Assembly: GCF_010548275.1 (NCBI RefSeq) | Contig: NZ_JAAGLT010000012.1 | Location: 124,001 to 188,000, forward strand | Source: Streptomyces sp. SID12488 | GTDB lineage: Bacteria; Actinomycetota; Actinomycetes; Streptomycetales; Streptomycetaceae | Length of the DNA: 64,000 nt | Direction: 5' to 3' | Shown here: positions 25,434 to 34,379 of the stretch, in pieces | Position numbering within the stretch: position 1 is the first letter of the stretch | How the letters are laid out: every line of letters starts with the position of its first letter | Translations under genes and position numbers: made by a program | The notes under the pieces: generated by a model | Told to the model about the DNA's origin: nothing | What the model saw: only the letters and a program-made list of their open reading frames with translations | Database searches by the model: none

Positions 25434-26444
25434 TCACTCCTTGCGGGCCCGACTTGGCTGTACGCGCTTGGGCTCGCCCGGCATCTTCGGGTACTCCGGG
25501 GGATACGGCAGGTCACCGAGTCCGTGCTCGTGTTCGTCGCGGGTGGCGAGTTCGAGGAGGGCGTCGAGGGAGAAGGCGTGGTCGTCCATGTCCGCGTGGA
25601 CGTCGCCGAGTCGAGCGAACCGGCCGGGCATGGTCGCGAGGTCGAAGTCGCGGGGCCGCGCGTCGCCGACCTCCTCCCACTTCAGCGGCGCCGAGACGGG
25701 AGCGTGCGGGTGGGGCCGTACGGAGTAGGCGGACGCGATGGTGCGATCTCGTGCGGTCTGGTTGTAGTCGACGAAGATCCGCTCCCCGCGTTCCTCCTTC
25801 CACCACCTGGTGGTCACCTGCTCCGGCATCCGCCGCTCCAGTTCCCGCCCGACGGCGATCGCCGCCCGCCGCACCTGCGTGAACGTCCAGCGCGGTTCGA
25901 TCGGCACGAAGACATGCAGCCCTCGCCCGCCGGAGGTCTTGGGCCAGCCGCGCAGACCGCCGAACTCGTCGAGCACGGCGCGCAGTTCATGCGCGGCGCG
26001 CACCGCGTCGACGTAGTCCGTACCGGGCTGCGGGTCGAGGTCGATGCGCAGTTCGTCGGGGTGGTCCACGTCGGCGCGGCGCACCGGCCAGGGATGGAAG
26101 GTGAGGGTGCCGAACTGGGCAGCCCACAGTACGGCGGCGACCTCGGTCGGGCACATCTCGTCGGCGCTGCGACCGCTGGGAAAGGTGATGTGGGCGGTGG
26201 GAATCCAGTCGGGCATGTTCTTGGGCGCCCGCTTCTGGAAGAAGTTCTCGCCGGCCACCCCGTCCGGATAGCGCTCCAGGGTGGTAGGCCGGTCACGCAG
26301 TGCCCGAAGGATGCCGGGGCCCACAGCGAGGTAGTACTGGGCGAGGTCGAGCTTGGTGAACCCACGCTCCGGAAAGAAGACCTTGCTCGGACTGGACAGC
26401 CGCACGCTCCGACCGAACGCTTCCAGCTCCACTGCTTCACCCAT
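25434..26444 (-). CDS. LigD-type polymerase domain protein (NHEJ primase-polymerase)
   Basis: 336 residues from the ATG at 26444. It is a stand-alone LigD polymerase (AEP primase fold): SPSKVFFPERGFTKLDLAQYY, then ERYPDGVAGENFFQKRAPKN. The catalytic DxD is in LRIDLDPQPGTDY, and SGGRGLHVFVPI and YNQTARDRTIASAYSVRP follow. It adds nucleotides, preferably ribonucleotides, at broken DNA ends. Divergent from an ATP-dependent ligase 74 bases away; together they supply the two LigD activities as separate proteins. No Ku gene is in the window. Confidence 0.92.
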   Translation of the reverse strand: MGEAVELEAFGRSVRLSSPSKVFFPERGFTKLDLAQYYLAVGPGILRALRDRPTTLERYPDGVAGENFFQKRAPKNMPDWIPTAHITFPSGRSADEMCPTEVAAVLWAAQFGTLTFHPWPVRRADVDHPDELRIDLDPQPGTDYVDAVRAAHELRAVLDEFGGLRGWPKTSGGRGLHVFVPIEPRWTFTQVRRAAIAVGRELERRMPEQVTTRWWKEERGERIFVDYNQTARDRTIASAYSVRPHPHAPVSAPLKWEEVGDARPRDFDLATMPGRFARLGDVHADMDDHAFSLDALLELATRDEHEHGLGDLPYPPEYPKMPGEPKRVQPSRARKE

Positions 26445-26518
26445 GCGAGCCACGGTAGGCGTCCCGCGCACAGCTCGCACACCGGGCGATCACGACCGTG
26501 GACGCGCAGAATCGAATC

Positions 26519-27586
26519 ATGGATCTACCGGTCATGCCCCCCGTGAAGCCGATGCTCGCCAAGTCCGTGGCCAAGATCCCCCCGGACATGCAGTACGAGG
26601 CCAAGTGGGACGGCTTCCGGGCCATCGTGTTCCGTGACGGCGCCGAGATCGAGGTCGGCAGTCGCACCGGCAAGTCGTTGACCAGGTACTTTCCGGAGCT
26701 GGTGGCGGCACTGCGGGAGCGGCTGCCCCAGCGCTGTGTGGTGGACGGTGAGATCGTGATCGCGCACGGTGGGCGTCTCGACTTCGACGCGCTCACCGAG
26801 CGTATCCACCCCGCGGAGTCCCGGGTACGGACGCTGGCCGAGCGGAACCCTGCCTCGTTCGTCGCGTTCGACCTGCTGGCGCTTGGCGACGAGTCGCTCC
26901 TCGACGTCCCGCTGACCGACCGGCGCGCGCTGCTCACCATGGCGTTGTCCGACGTGACCGCGCCTGTTCATGTGGCACCGGCGACCACCGACATCGAGGT
27001 GGCGCGGCGATGGTTCGAGCAGTACGAGGGGGCGGGCCTCGACGGTGTCATCGCCAAGCCGCTCACCCTGCGCTACCGGCCGGACGAGCGGGTGATGTTC
27101 AAGATCAAGCACGAGCGGACGGCGGATGTCGTGGTCGCCGGGTACCGACTGCACAAGAGCGGACCGATCGTGGGCTCGCTGCTGCTCGGGCTGCATGACG
27201 CCCGTGGCACCCTCCAGCATGTCGGGGTGAGTGCGGCGTTTCCGATGAAGCGGCGCGCCGAGCTCATCGAGGAGCTGGAGCCGCTGCGGCTCGCGGACGT
27301 GCGCGAGCATCCGTGGGCCGCCTGGGCGGACGAGGCGGCCCACGAGGCGGCTCGGCTGCCGGGGGCACCGAGCCGCTGGTCGGCGAAGAAGGACTTCTCG
27401 TGGATTCCGCTGCGGCCCGAACTGGTGGCCGAGGTGGCGTACGACCACATGGAGAACGGGGTGCGCTTTCGGCACACCGCCCGTTTCCGCCGCTGGCGCC
27501 CGGACCGTACGGCCGACAGCTGCACGTACGACCAACTGGACGAGCCGGTGGGGTACGACCTCGGGGAGATCTTCTCTGTCAAGTGA
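26519..27586 (+). CDS. ATP-dependent DNA ligase (LigC type)
   Basis: 355 residues from the ATG at 26519. Nucleotidyltransferase motifs: the adenylated lysine in YEAKWDGFRAI (motif I), SRTGKSLTRYFPEL, DGEIVI (motif III), FVAFDLLAL, GLDGVIAKPL (motif IV) and MFKIKHERTADVVVAGY (motif V). An OB-fold domain follows and ends in FRHTARFRRWRPDR (motif VI). Size matches mycobacterial LigC rather than LigB or LigD. It seals nicks using ATP in repair. Opposite strand to the LigD-type polymerase, so the pair probably shares a regulatory region. Confidence 0.93.
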   Translation: MDLPVMPPVKPMLAKSVAKIPPDMQYEAKWDGFRAIVFRDGAEIEVGSRTGKSLTRYFPELVAALRERLPQRCVVDGEIVIAHGGRLDFDALTERIHPAESRVRTLAERNPASFVAFDLLALGDESLLDVPLTDRRALLTMALSDVTAPVHVAPATTDIEVARRWFEQYEGAGLDGVIAKPLTLRYRPDERVMFKIKHERTADVVVAGYRLHKSGPIVGSLLLGLHDARGTLQHVGVSAAFPMKRRAELIEELEPLRLADVREHPWAAWADEAAHEAARLPGAPSRWSAKKDFSWIPLRPELVAEVAYDHMENGVRFRHTARFRRWRPDRTADSCTYDQLDEPVGYDLGEIFSVK

Positions 27587-27699
27587 GTGTGTTCAGCTCC
27601 GCAGGCTGCTCCGGGGGCCAGGGTTGTCTCGGGCGGGCCATCGGGGTGCGGGGCAACGGTGGAGTCCGGTTGTCAGCGCCGGGTGCAAGACTGCCCGGC

Positions 27700-28298
27700 A
27701 TGATCGAACCGAACCCGAAAGCGGACCTTCTCCGATATCTGCAAGAGGCGCGTGACGCCCTGTTGTGGAAGCTCGACGGGCTCTCGGAATACGACGTCCG
27801 TCGCCCGCTGACCCCCACGGGCACGAACCTGTTGGGGCTGGTCAAACATGTCGCCAGCGTGGAGCTTGGGTACTTCGGCGACACGTTCGGGCGGCCGTTC
27901 TTCGATGAAGAGCCGCCGCCCTGGTGGTATACGGAGGATGCACACCCGAATCAGACATGTGGGCCTCTGCAGACGAGTCGCGCGAAGAGATCGTGGGGCT
28001 GTATCACCACGCGTGGGGGCACTCCAACAGCACGATCGCGACGCTGACGCTTGACGCGATCGGTCACGTCCCGTGGTGGCCGGAGGAACGCCAAGAGGTG
28101 ACACTGCACCACATCCTGGTACGCGTGATATCCGAAACCCAGCGGCACGCCGGCCACGCCGACATCGTGCGAGAACTCATCGACGGATCCGTCGGGTATT
28201 TGCAGGGCAAGGACAACATGCCACCAGGTGATCAGGCATGGTGGGAGGACTACTGGAGCCGTCTGGAGCGTGTGGCGCGGGAAGCCGGTAACGGCTGA
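27700..28298 (+). pseudogene. DinB/YfiT-family protein, broken by a one-base frameshift
   Basis: The first part (MIEPNPKADLLRYLQEARDA, then LTPTGTNLLGLVKHVASVEL) and the second part (SDMWASADESREEIVGLYHH, then TLHHILVRVISETQRHAGHA) are contiguous halves of one DinB-fold protein of about 199 residues with the typical metal-site histidines. They lie in different frames. The break is at about 27951/27952, where restoring one base would give the expected PN-x-DMW junction. DinB-fold proteins include thiol transferases such as mycothiol S-transferases. Either a true pseudogene or a sequencing error. It starts the accessory patch. Confidence 0.75.
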
Positions 28299-28343
28299 TC
28301 TCACTCTGCTGTCGCCGACCTTGGCGTCGGCTTGTGGTGTCGT

Positions 28344-28480
28344 TCAGCTGGCTTCGGCCCGCTCGGCCTGTGCCTTGGTGTGAGCGAGGAGGTAGGTCGC
28401 AGTGCCGGTTTGGGTGATGGCGCCGTTGAAGGTCAGCCTGTCAACGATTGCCACGCAGAGTCGCGAGTCCGTGAACATAT
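28344..28480 (-). mobile_element. Remnant of an IS21-type istB helper gene (C-terminal end)
   Basis: The minus strand reads AIVDRLTFNGAITQTGTATY, then LLAHTKAQAERAEAS and a stop at 28344-28346. This resembles the C-terminal tail of IS21-family IstB ATPases (DRLTF..I.ETGT.SYRL). No start, Walker motifs or istA are present, so it is a fossil fragment. Identification is from the tail pattern only. Confidence 0.45.
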
Positions 28481-28561
28481 TCAGGCCCGCGCCCCGGGCC
28501 GCTTCACTGGAGTTCCGGTGACAGCGGCGGAGAATCCAACGGTCCTGGGTAAGGTCCCGGC

Positions 28562-28927
28562 ATGCCCCAACATATCGACCTCATCAACGGCCAGCGGATA
28601 CGCACTCAGGAGATCCTGTATGCCAGTGACGCTGACCTGGCAGTGCGCGGCATCACGGCGCGCGACGTAATCGCTATGGATTGGTTTCGGATCCCGGAAA
28701 TTGACGGCGCTCCCACCTGCGATGTCAAGGGATGCGACTACGTGCCTGCGGAGTTGGCAGGACTGGCGGAGTCGGACACGGAAGGGACGCTCTCAGGGCA
28801 CGCGACCCACCCCGTGCCCAAACGCCTCGGATTTTTCAAGCGACCGAAGCAATACTTCTCATGCCCGGACCACCTCGACACGGTCCGAGCGGCCATGGCC
28901 TACGGTCACAGCGGCGACCCTGCCTGA
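28562..28927 (+). CDS. Hypothetical protein
   Basis: 121 residues, ATG preceded by AAGG. Not recognised. It contains two separated cysteine motifs, CDVKGCDYVP and FSCPDHLDTV, which could bind metal, and an acidic middle. Codon use is less GC-skewed than neighbours (for example TTGGCA and ATTGAC codons), fitting the accessory patch with IS remnants around it. Probably real because of its site and composition. Confidence 0.55.
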   Translation: MPQHIDLINGQRIRTQEILYASDADLAVRGITARDVIAMDWFRIPEIDGAPTCDVKGCDYVPAELAGLAESDTEGTLSGHATHPVPKRLGFFKRPKQYFSCPDHLDTVRAAMAYGHSGDPA

Positions 28928-29145
28928 CGTTCAGGACTTGCGGTAACAGACGCTGTGCCTCACTTGCCCGAATTGTCGATCATGCTTCTGAGCTGCGCAG
29001 AAGCCCTTCGCCCCCTAGATGGGGTGCCGGTAAGAATGCTGTCACCGATCCTGCTGGCTTAGTCGGTCACGCGGCGAGGGAGAGTCCGGTGGTGACTGCA
29101 TCGATCAGTGCCTGGAGCTCGGAGGGTGGACCAAAAGCTCGGGTG

Positions 29146-30015
29146 TCAGGCGTCTTCGCGGTAGAGGTCAGTGAGCAGGGCGACGGCGGCGTGGATGGCC
29201 GGGTGGGGGTCCTGTCGGCCCCAGATGAGGTGGACGGGGACAGGGACAGCGTCGCGCAGGGGGCGATAAGTGATGCCGTCGCGGCGGTACTGGGCGACGG
29301 TGGCCTGCGGGGTGACGCCGACAGAGCGGCCGGCGGCAATGGTGGCGAGCCAGTCGTCGACGTCGCGGGTGTACTCCACGGCAGGGCGGGCGTCTTCGGG
29401 CCACAGTTCCAAGGTGGTGGTGCCGGTTCGGCGGTCCACCACTAGGGTGCGTTCGCGGATCTCCGCCAGGCGGATGCTGCGACGTCTGGTCCATGGGTCG
29501 TCGGAGGCGAGGGCGACGTAGCGGCGTTCGTGGCCCACGAGGGCGTGGGCGTAGCGGCGGGTGTCGACGGGGGTGCGGAGGACGGCCAGGTCGCACAGGC
29601 CCTCGGCGAGGCCGCCGGTGGGGGTGTTGTGGCGGATCAGGTGGAGTTCGACGTTGGGGTAGCGGTCGTGCCAGCGGCGCTGGAACTCGGCGGTGTGGCG
29701 GCCCATCGCGGACCAGGCGTGGCCGATGTGCAGCCGGGTGTGGCCGGTGGTGGCCTGGTGGACCAGTTCGTCGGCGTCGGCCAGGAGGTTCCGGGCGCGG
29801 GCGAGAACCTGTACGCCTGCGGTGGTGGGGGTGACAGTGCGGCTGGTGCGGTGCAGCAGTCGCACGCCGAGGATGCGCTCCAGTGCGAGCAGTGTGCGGG
29901 AGACCGCGGCCTGGGAGACGCCCAGCTCGATCGCGGCGTCGGTGAAGCTGCCGGTGTCGACGATCTCGACCAGGCAACGCAGGTGCCGCAGCTCCAGTTC
30001 CGTACGACCATCCAT
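29146..30015 (-). CDS. LysR-family transcriptional regulator
   Basis: 289 residues from the ATG at 30015; an ATG at 30048 is in frame but further from the HTH than usual. HTH: LRHLRCLVEIVDTGSFTDAA, then GVSQAAVSRTLLALERILGV and RLLHRTSRTVTPTTAG, a clear LysR N-terminus. The effector domain is of the periplasmic-binding type with YVALASDDPW and GRSVGVTPQA. Divergent from an EamA exporter 68 bases away, the classic LysR-target arrangement, so it likely controls that exporter in response to its substrate. Confidence 0.92.
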   Translation of the reverse strand: MDGRTELELRHLRCLVEIVDTGSFTDAAIELGVSQAAVSRTLLALERILGVRLLHRTSRTVTPTTAGVQVLARARNLLADADELVHQATTGHTRLHIGHAWSAMGRHTAEFQRRWHDRYPNVELHLIRHNTPTGGLAEGLCDLAVLRTPVDTRRYAHALVGHERRYVALASDDPWTRRRSIRLAEIRERTLVVDRRTGTTTLELWPEDARPAVEYTRDVDDWLATIAAGRSVGVTPQATVAQYRRDGITYRPLRDAVPVPVHLIWGRQDPHPAIHAAVALLTDLYREDA

Positions 30016-30028
30016 ACGTCCAGCGTAT
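30014..30028. promoter_or_regulatory. LysR-type T-N11-A operator
   Basis: ATACGTCCAGCGTAT is an inverted repeat ATACG/CGTAT with T-N11-A spacing, overlapping the LysR start codon. A second imperfect pair GCAT/ATGC lies at about 30043-30058. These fit autorepression plus activation of the EamA gene. Confidence 0.55.
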
Positions 30029-30083
30029 AGCTGGGGGTTCGGATGCATTTTGCGTATGCGTCGGTCTGGCGGATGGTCGTGCC

Positions 30084-30995
30084 ATGACACTTGAAGCTCG
30101 CGCAGAGACTTCGGCCGCCGCGGCGCAGGCGTCGTCGCCCCGGTGGTCCGGGGTGGCGCTGATGGTGGGCAGCGGTCTGTCCAACCAGGTCGGAGCGTCA
30201 ATAGCCGCGCTCGCCTTCCCGGTGCTGGGGCCGGTGGGAGTGGTGGCGGTGCGCCAGTGGGTGGCCGCCGTGGTGCTGCTGAGCGTCGGCCGGCCGAACC
30301 TGCGTTCATTCACCGCCGCGCAGTGGCGTCCGGTCCTTGGCCTTGCCGCGGTGTTCGCGACCATGAACCTCACGCTGTATGCGGCGATCGACCGGATCGG
30401 GCTCGGCTTGGCGGTCACTCTGGAGTTCCTCGGCCCGCTCGCTGTGGCGCTGGCAAGCTCTCGCCGGCGTATCGATCTGGCCTGTGCTCTCGCCGCCGCG
30501 GTGGGGGTGGTGGTCCTCACCCGACCCCGGCCCAGCACGGACTATCTCGGCGTCGGCCTGGCCCTGATCGCCGCGGTCTGCTGGGGCTGTTACATCCTGC
30601 TCAACCGCACCGTGGGCGAGCGCCTGCCCGGGCTGCAGGGATCGGCCGCCGCCGCGGCCGTCTCCGGCCTGCTCTACCTGCCCCTCGGCGCTGCGGTCCT
30701 GTGGCTCCACCAGCCCACCGTCGGCGCCCTGCTGTGCGCGCTGGCTGCCGGTGTGCTGTCCTCCGCGGTGCCGTTTCTCGCCGACCTGCTCGCGCTGCGC
30801 CGGGTCCCCGCCCGCTTCTTCGGGATTTTCATGAGCGTCAACCCGGTGTTCGCCGCTCTGATCGGCATGCTCGTCCTCGACCAGCACCTCGGTGCGGCAT
30901 CGTGGCTGGCCATCACCGTGATTGTCACCGCCAACGCCGTCTCCGTGGGCACCGCCGCCAGCCACTCGAAGAAGCAGACCAACCTCTTGCGGTGA
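30084..30995 (+). CDS. EamA/DMT-family exporter (RhtA-like)
   Basis: 303 residues with about ten hydrophobic segments arranged as two five-helix EamA repeats (first ending VVVLTRPRP, second beginning GVGLALIAAVCWGCYILLNR). The segment FATMNLTLYAAIDRIGLGLA and LLALRRVPARFFGIFMSVNP are typical of RhtA-type amino-acid or metabolite exporters. No ribosome site is obvious, so it may be leaderless. It is divergent from the LysR gene and convergent with a transposase remnant that abuts its 3' end. Confidence 0.88.
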   Translation: MTLEARAETSAAAAQASSPRWSGVALMVGSGLSNQVGASIAALAFPVLGPVGVVAVRQWVAAVVLLSVGRPNLRSFTAAQWRPVLGLAAVFATMNLTLYAAIDRIGLGLAVTLEFLGPLAVALASSRRRIDLACALAAAVGVVVLTRPRPSTDYLGVGLALIAAVCWGCYILLNRTVGERLPGLQGSAAAAAVSGLLYLPLGAAVLWLHQPTVGALLCALAAGVLSSAVPFLADLLALRRVPARFFGIFMSVNPVFAALIGMLVLDQHLGAASWLAITVIVTANAVSVGTAASHSKKQTNLLR

Positions 30996-31017
30996 ACCCG
31001 TGTCGACGCCCGCGCCT

Positions 31018-31605
31018 CGGTGTGCGCCTTTGTCGAGGCGGGCAAGGTGGCTGACGCGGGTGCGGTCGAGCGGGTGGCCGTTCCACCAGGCATCGAGGCG
31101 GATGAGGTTGAGCGCAACGGCGGAGAGGACGTGCTCCAGGTGGGTCTTCTGGAGGCCGAGGTAGCGGGCACGTCTCATCCCGGTGACCGCGACGGCCTGG
31201 TGGATGGTTCCCTCGACGCCCGCGCGGGTTCCGTACTTGGCTCGCCACTGCTCGTCGCCCTGCTGGAGGCGGGCATGGTCGAGGACTTCTTGAACCTCGC
31301 GGGGTTGCAGGGAAAGGGTCCGGCCACCGATCTTCGAGCGGGTGCACTGGTCTCGCACCGGGCAGGGGCGGCATGTCTCCTTGTCGAATTTGATGACGAT
31401 GGCCCTGGTCCCGCGCTGGGTCGCGGGGCTCCACCAGGTGCTGGTGTCCCCGCGTGGGCAGGTGGCCTGCCGCTTGTCCCAGTCGATGGTGAACGCGGTG
31501 CGGTCGAACCCGGCGCCGACACGCGCCTGAGGTGAGCTGTTCATCAGGACCGGGGTGACCAGGGTGACCCCGAAGTTGGCCTGCTGCGTCAGGAGCTGTT
31601 GGTGA
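31018..31605 (-). mobile_element. IS1182-family transposase remnant (C-terminal part)
   Basis: The minus strand encodes QLLTQQANFGVTLVTPVLMN, AFTIDWDKRQATCPRGDTST, FDKETCRPCPVRDQCTRSKI, GVEGTIHQAVAVTGMRRARY and NLIRLDAWWNGHPLDRTRVS, the C-terminal half of an IS1182-type DDE transposase including the zinc-like CxxC..C segment. The N-terminal catalytic part is missing upstream and the normal stop after HLARLD is lost. No terminal repeats found. It lies between the EamA exporter and the response regulator. Confidence 0.8.
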
Positions 31606-31695
31606 TCGCTTCCCGTTTGCCGGGTGATCGTTTCCCACCCGGACTGCCCTGGCGGAGAACATCAACACTATGAGGAGAGGCAACCGCCGGGGCGG

Positions 31696-32349
31696 TCACT
31701 CCTGGCCAACGAAGCCGGATTCCCAGGCCCAAGCGGCGATCTCCACCCGGTTCCGGGCGTCCAACTTGGCCTGCACGTTCCCCAAGTGGGTCTTCACCGT
31801 GCCCACCGTGATGGACAGTTGGGCAGCGATCTCCGCGTTGGTGCGCCCTCGGGCCACCAGGCGCACGAGGTCCAGCTCGCGGGCCGACAGGGGGCTCGGC
31901 GCCGTCCGACGGCCGGACGCCGGGGGGCTCAGACGGCGCAGCAGCCGCACAGTGACGGAGGGGCTGACCAGCGCCTCGCCCGAGGCCGCCGCCCGGACGG
32001 CCTCGACGAGCAGGGCGGGACCGGAGTCCTTGATCAGGAACCCGCAGGCGCCGTCGCGCAGGGCGCGGTGCACGTACTCTTCGTCGTCGAAGGTTGTGGC
32101 CACCACGACCTTCGGCGGGTCCACGGCGCCGGGGCGGTTCAGCCGACGCAGTGCGTCGAGGCCGTCGAGGCGGGGCATCCGGATGTCCATCAGCACCACG
32201 TCGGGGCGGTGCCGCTCGGCAAGCTCCAATGCCTGGAGACCGTCAGCCGCTTCGGCTACGACCTCGATGTCGTCCTCGGCGGCCAGGATCATCGCGAATC
32301 CGGCGCGGACCATCGCCTGGTCGTCGGCGATCAGCACCCGAATGGTCAA
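31696..32349 (-). CDS. NarL/LuxR-family response regulator
   Basis: 217 residues. Receiver domain: LIADDQAMVRAGFAMIL with the acidic pocket, phospho-acceptor Asp55 in VVLMDIRMPRLDG, Thr in VVVATTFDDEEY, and Lys in GFLIKD. The C-terminal LuxR HTH reads LSARELDLVRLVARGRTNAE, then IAAQLSITVGTVKTHLGNVQ. Its ATG overlaps the stop of the histidine kinase gene (ATGA at 32346-32349), so the pair is one two-component system. Targets unknown; the VanZ gene opposite is a candidate. Confidence 0.94.
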   Translation of the reverse strand: MTIRVLIADDQAMVRAGFAMILAAEDDIEVVAEAADGLQALELAERHRPDVVLMDIRMPRLDGLDALRRLNRPGAVDPPKVVVATTFDDEEYVHRALRDGACGFLIKDSGPALLVEAVRAAASGEALVSPSVTVRLLRRLSPPASGRRTAPSPLSARELDLVRLVARGRTNAEIAAQLSITVGTVKTHLGNVQAKLDARNRVEIAAWAWESGFVGQE

Positions 32350-33653
32350 TGGGTCCCTCCGCCGGGGATGCGGACCGGAGCCGAGGCCGGTACCGGAGCT
32401 GCCGGGAAAGTGGCTTCGACGCTCCAGCCACCTTCCGCGGCCGGGCCCGTCCGGAGGCCACCGCCAACCAGGTTCACCCGTTCGGCCAGCCCTCGCAGCC
32501 CGAACCCACCGCCGGAGGGGTGGCGCGACCGGCCGTCGTCACTGACCCGCACCGTGACGCCGTCACCGCCCCGGACCGCGCGCACCCGCACCTCGGTGCA
32601 GCCCCGGGCGTGTTTGCGTACGTTGGTCAGCGCCTCCATCACCACGCGGTGGGCGGTGGTGGTCACCTCCACCGGCAGGTCGTCGAACGAACCCTCCAGT
32701 TCGAGCCGGACCCCCGCTCCTCCGACCGCCGAGAATCCCTCGACGAGCGAGCGCACCTCCGCCATCCCGGCCAGCGGCACGAGGGCCGGTTCCCCGTCGG
32801 CGTCCCGCAGCATCCCGACCATCTGCCGCATGGACACCAGTGCCTCCGACCCGGCCCGTTCGATCCGCTCCAGGGCCGGTGGCACCAGCTCCGGTCGCCG
32901 CTGCGCGATCACCAGAGCGCCCTGCGCCTGCACCACGATGCCGGTCACATGATGGGCGACGAAGTCGTGCAGATCGCGGGCGAACTCGGCCCGCTGCTCA
33001 AGACGCAGTGTCGCCGCCCGCCGCCGCCGGTCCGCCATGACCAGCCGCCAGGCGACGCCGCCGCCCAGCACCGCCGTCGACCCCACGGCGAGGAACAGCG
33101 CCACGATCACGCTGTTCTCCCGCACCGCGACCGCCAACGGCCGCAGCACGATGGCCGCCCACACCACCGGAGGGGTCACCCACGCCACCCACCCCCGCCG
33201 CCCGCGCAGCGGGACGAGTAGCAACAGCCACAGCAGTGCCGCCGGTTCGGCGAGTCCGTACGCGTCCGAGGCCACGGGATCGGGGGAACTCCCGGGCCCG
33301 GCGCGCAGCAGGACCGAGACCGCCAGCGATGTCACCCCCACCAGAGCGCCGACCACCGGGAGAGCCCTCGCGCCGAGCCACGGCGATCCCGCGACGGCGG
33401 CCACCGCCAGCAGGGCGCAGGCCAGTTGGGCGGTGCGGCTCCCGAATCCGTCGATGCCCCACGCCTGGTAGTCGAACCACAACGCCCAGCACACCGGCGC
33501 CGTCCACACCAGCCATGCCGCCCAGGGCCACCGGGCGCCGAGCGCCGCTCTGCCGAAAGTAGTAGCGGGCGGCGCGAGATCTGCCTTTCGCCGGATCCGG
33601 TGCTCCGGCCCCCCGGGCAGAGTCGTCTCCGTCAGGCCGGTTCCGCGATCCAT
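32346..33653 (-). CDS. Sensor histidine kinase (HisKA_3 type)
   Basis: 435 residues from the ATG at 33653; ATG 33668 is an alternative. Four to five hydrophobic segments between about 43 and 205 form the membrane sensor, with no large extracellular loop. The dimerisation box RAEFARDLHDFVAHHVTGIV has the phospho-accepting His229. The ATPase has HRVVMEALTNVRKHA, SDDGR and GGFGLRGLAERV. It likely senses a membrane or cell-envelope signal and phosphorylates the overlapping response regulator. Its start is 18 bases from the divergent VanZ gene. Confidence 0.93.
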   Translation of the reverse strand: MDRGTGLTETTLPGGPEHRIRRKADLAPPATTFGRAALGARWPWAAWLVWTAPVCWALWFDYQAWGIDGFGSRTAQLACALLAVAAVAGSPWLGARALPVVGALVGVTSLAVSVLLRAGPGSSPDPVASDAYGLAEPAALLWLLLLVPLRGRRGWVAWVTPPVVWAAIVLRPLAVAVRENSVIVALFLAVGSTAVLGGGVAWRLVMADRRRRAATLRLEQRAEFARDLHDFVAHHVTGIVVQAQGALVIAQRRPELVPPALERIERAGSEALVSMRQMVGMLRDADGEPALVPLAGMAEVRSLVEGFSAVGGAGVRLELEGSFDDLPVEVTTTAHRVVMEALTNVRKHARGCTEVRVRAVRGGDGVTVRVSDDGRSRHPSGGGFGLRGLAERVNLVGGGLRTGPAAEGGWSVEATFPAAPVPASAPVRIPGGGTH

Positions 33654-33671
33654 CACACCCAGGAGCATGAC

Positions 33672-34292
33672 ATGAGCGGGTTCACCTTCCGCATCGAATC
33701 CGTCGAGGTGCTCGGGCCGCTCCTCGCCGCCTTCACCGTGCTCCTCGCCATTCGTGCCACCCGCCAACACCCCGGCTGGCACGGCAGGCCCGCACTCACC
33801 CGGCTCGTGGCGGCCCTGTACGCGACGGGCGCCCTGCACTTCACCCTGTTCCCGATCATCGTGGACCGGGCCCAAAACCTCTCCCCCTGGACCGGCCAGG
33901 TCCAGCCGATCCCCTTCCTGGGCCTCCTGGGCATGGATGTCTCCTTCCCGCTCAACGTGCTCCTGTTCCTCCCGTTCGGGATACTGCTCCCCCTCATGAC
34001 GCGCCGGGAACTCGGCCCCGGGCGGGTCTCCCTCCGCGCCCTGGCCGTGAGCGCCGCGATCGAGCTCACCCAGCTCGGCATGTACATCCTCTTCAGGAAC
34101 GGCCGAGGGGCGGACATTGACGACATCATCACCAACACCCTCGGCGCCGCCCTCGGCTGCCTCCTCCTCCACCTTGCCCTCCGCTCCACCACCTTCTCCG
34201 CCCTCACCCGCACCTTCGCCCTCCCGGGCTCCGCCTTCGCCTACCCCACCGCCGAAATCCAGCCCGCCCCTGCAATGCGTCGGACACGGTGA
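33672..34292 (+). CDS. VanZ-family membrane protein
   Basis: 206 residues, ATG with AGGAG six bases before. Five hydrophobic segments; the VanZ core has LFPIIVDRAQN, PIPFLGLLG, FPLNVLLFLPFGILLP, AIELTQLGMYIL and GRGADIDDIITNTLGAALG. Enterococcal VanZ gives low teicoplanin resistance; most actinobacterial relatives have no assigned role and are thought to work at the cell envelope. Divergent from the histidine kinase by only 18 bases, which suggests that the two-component system controls it. Confidence 0.88.
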   Translation: MSGFTFRIESVEVLGPLLAAFTVLLAIRATRQHPGWHGRPALTRLVAALYATGALHFTLFPIIVDRAQNLSPWTGQVQPIPFLGLLGMDVSFPLNVLLFLPFGILLPLMTRRELGPGRVSLRALAVSAAIELTQLGMYILFRNGRGADIDDIITNTLGAALGCLLLHLALRSTTFSALTRTFALPGSAFAYPTAEIQPAPAMRRTR

Positions 34293-34379
34293 CGGCCGGT
34301 GCCCTAAGCCCGATCCCACCGGCCACCAGGGCGCACCCGGGCCTCCCGCCCACCTGGTGAGGCCGGACGCCAGTTGCGC

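Noticed and set aside
29041..29145. Short minus-strand frame ending LSLAA after the LysR gene, possible transposase tail
   Set aside because: Only about 25 residues and no recognised motif.
30306..31018. Continuation of the IS1182 frame across the EamA gene
   Set aside because: After HLARLD the frame is antisense to the EamA exporter and has no transposase similarity.
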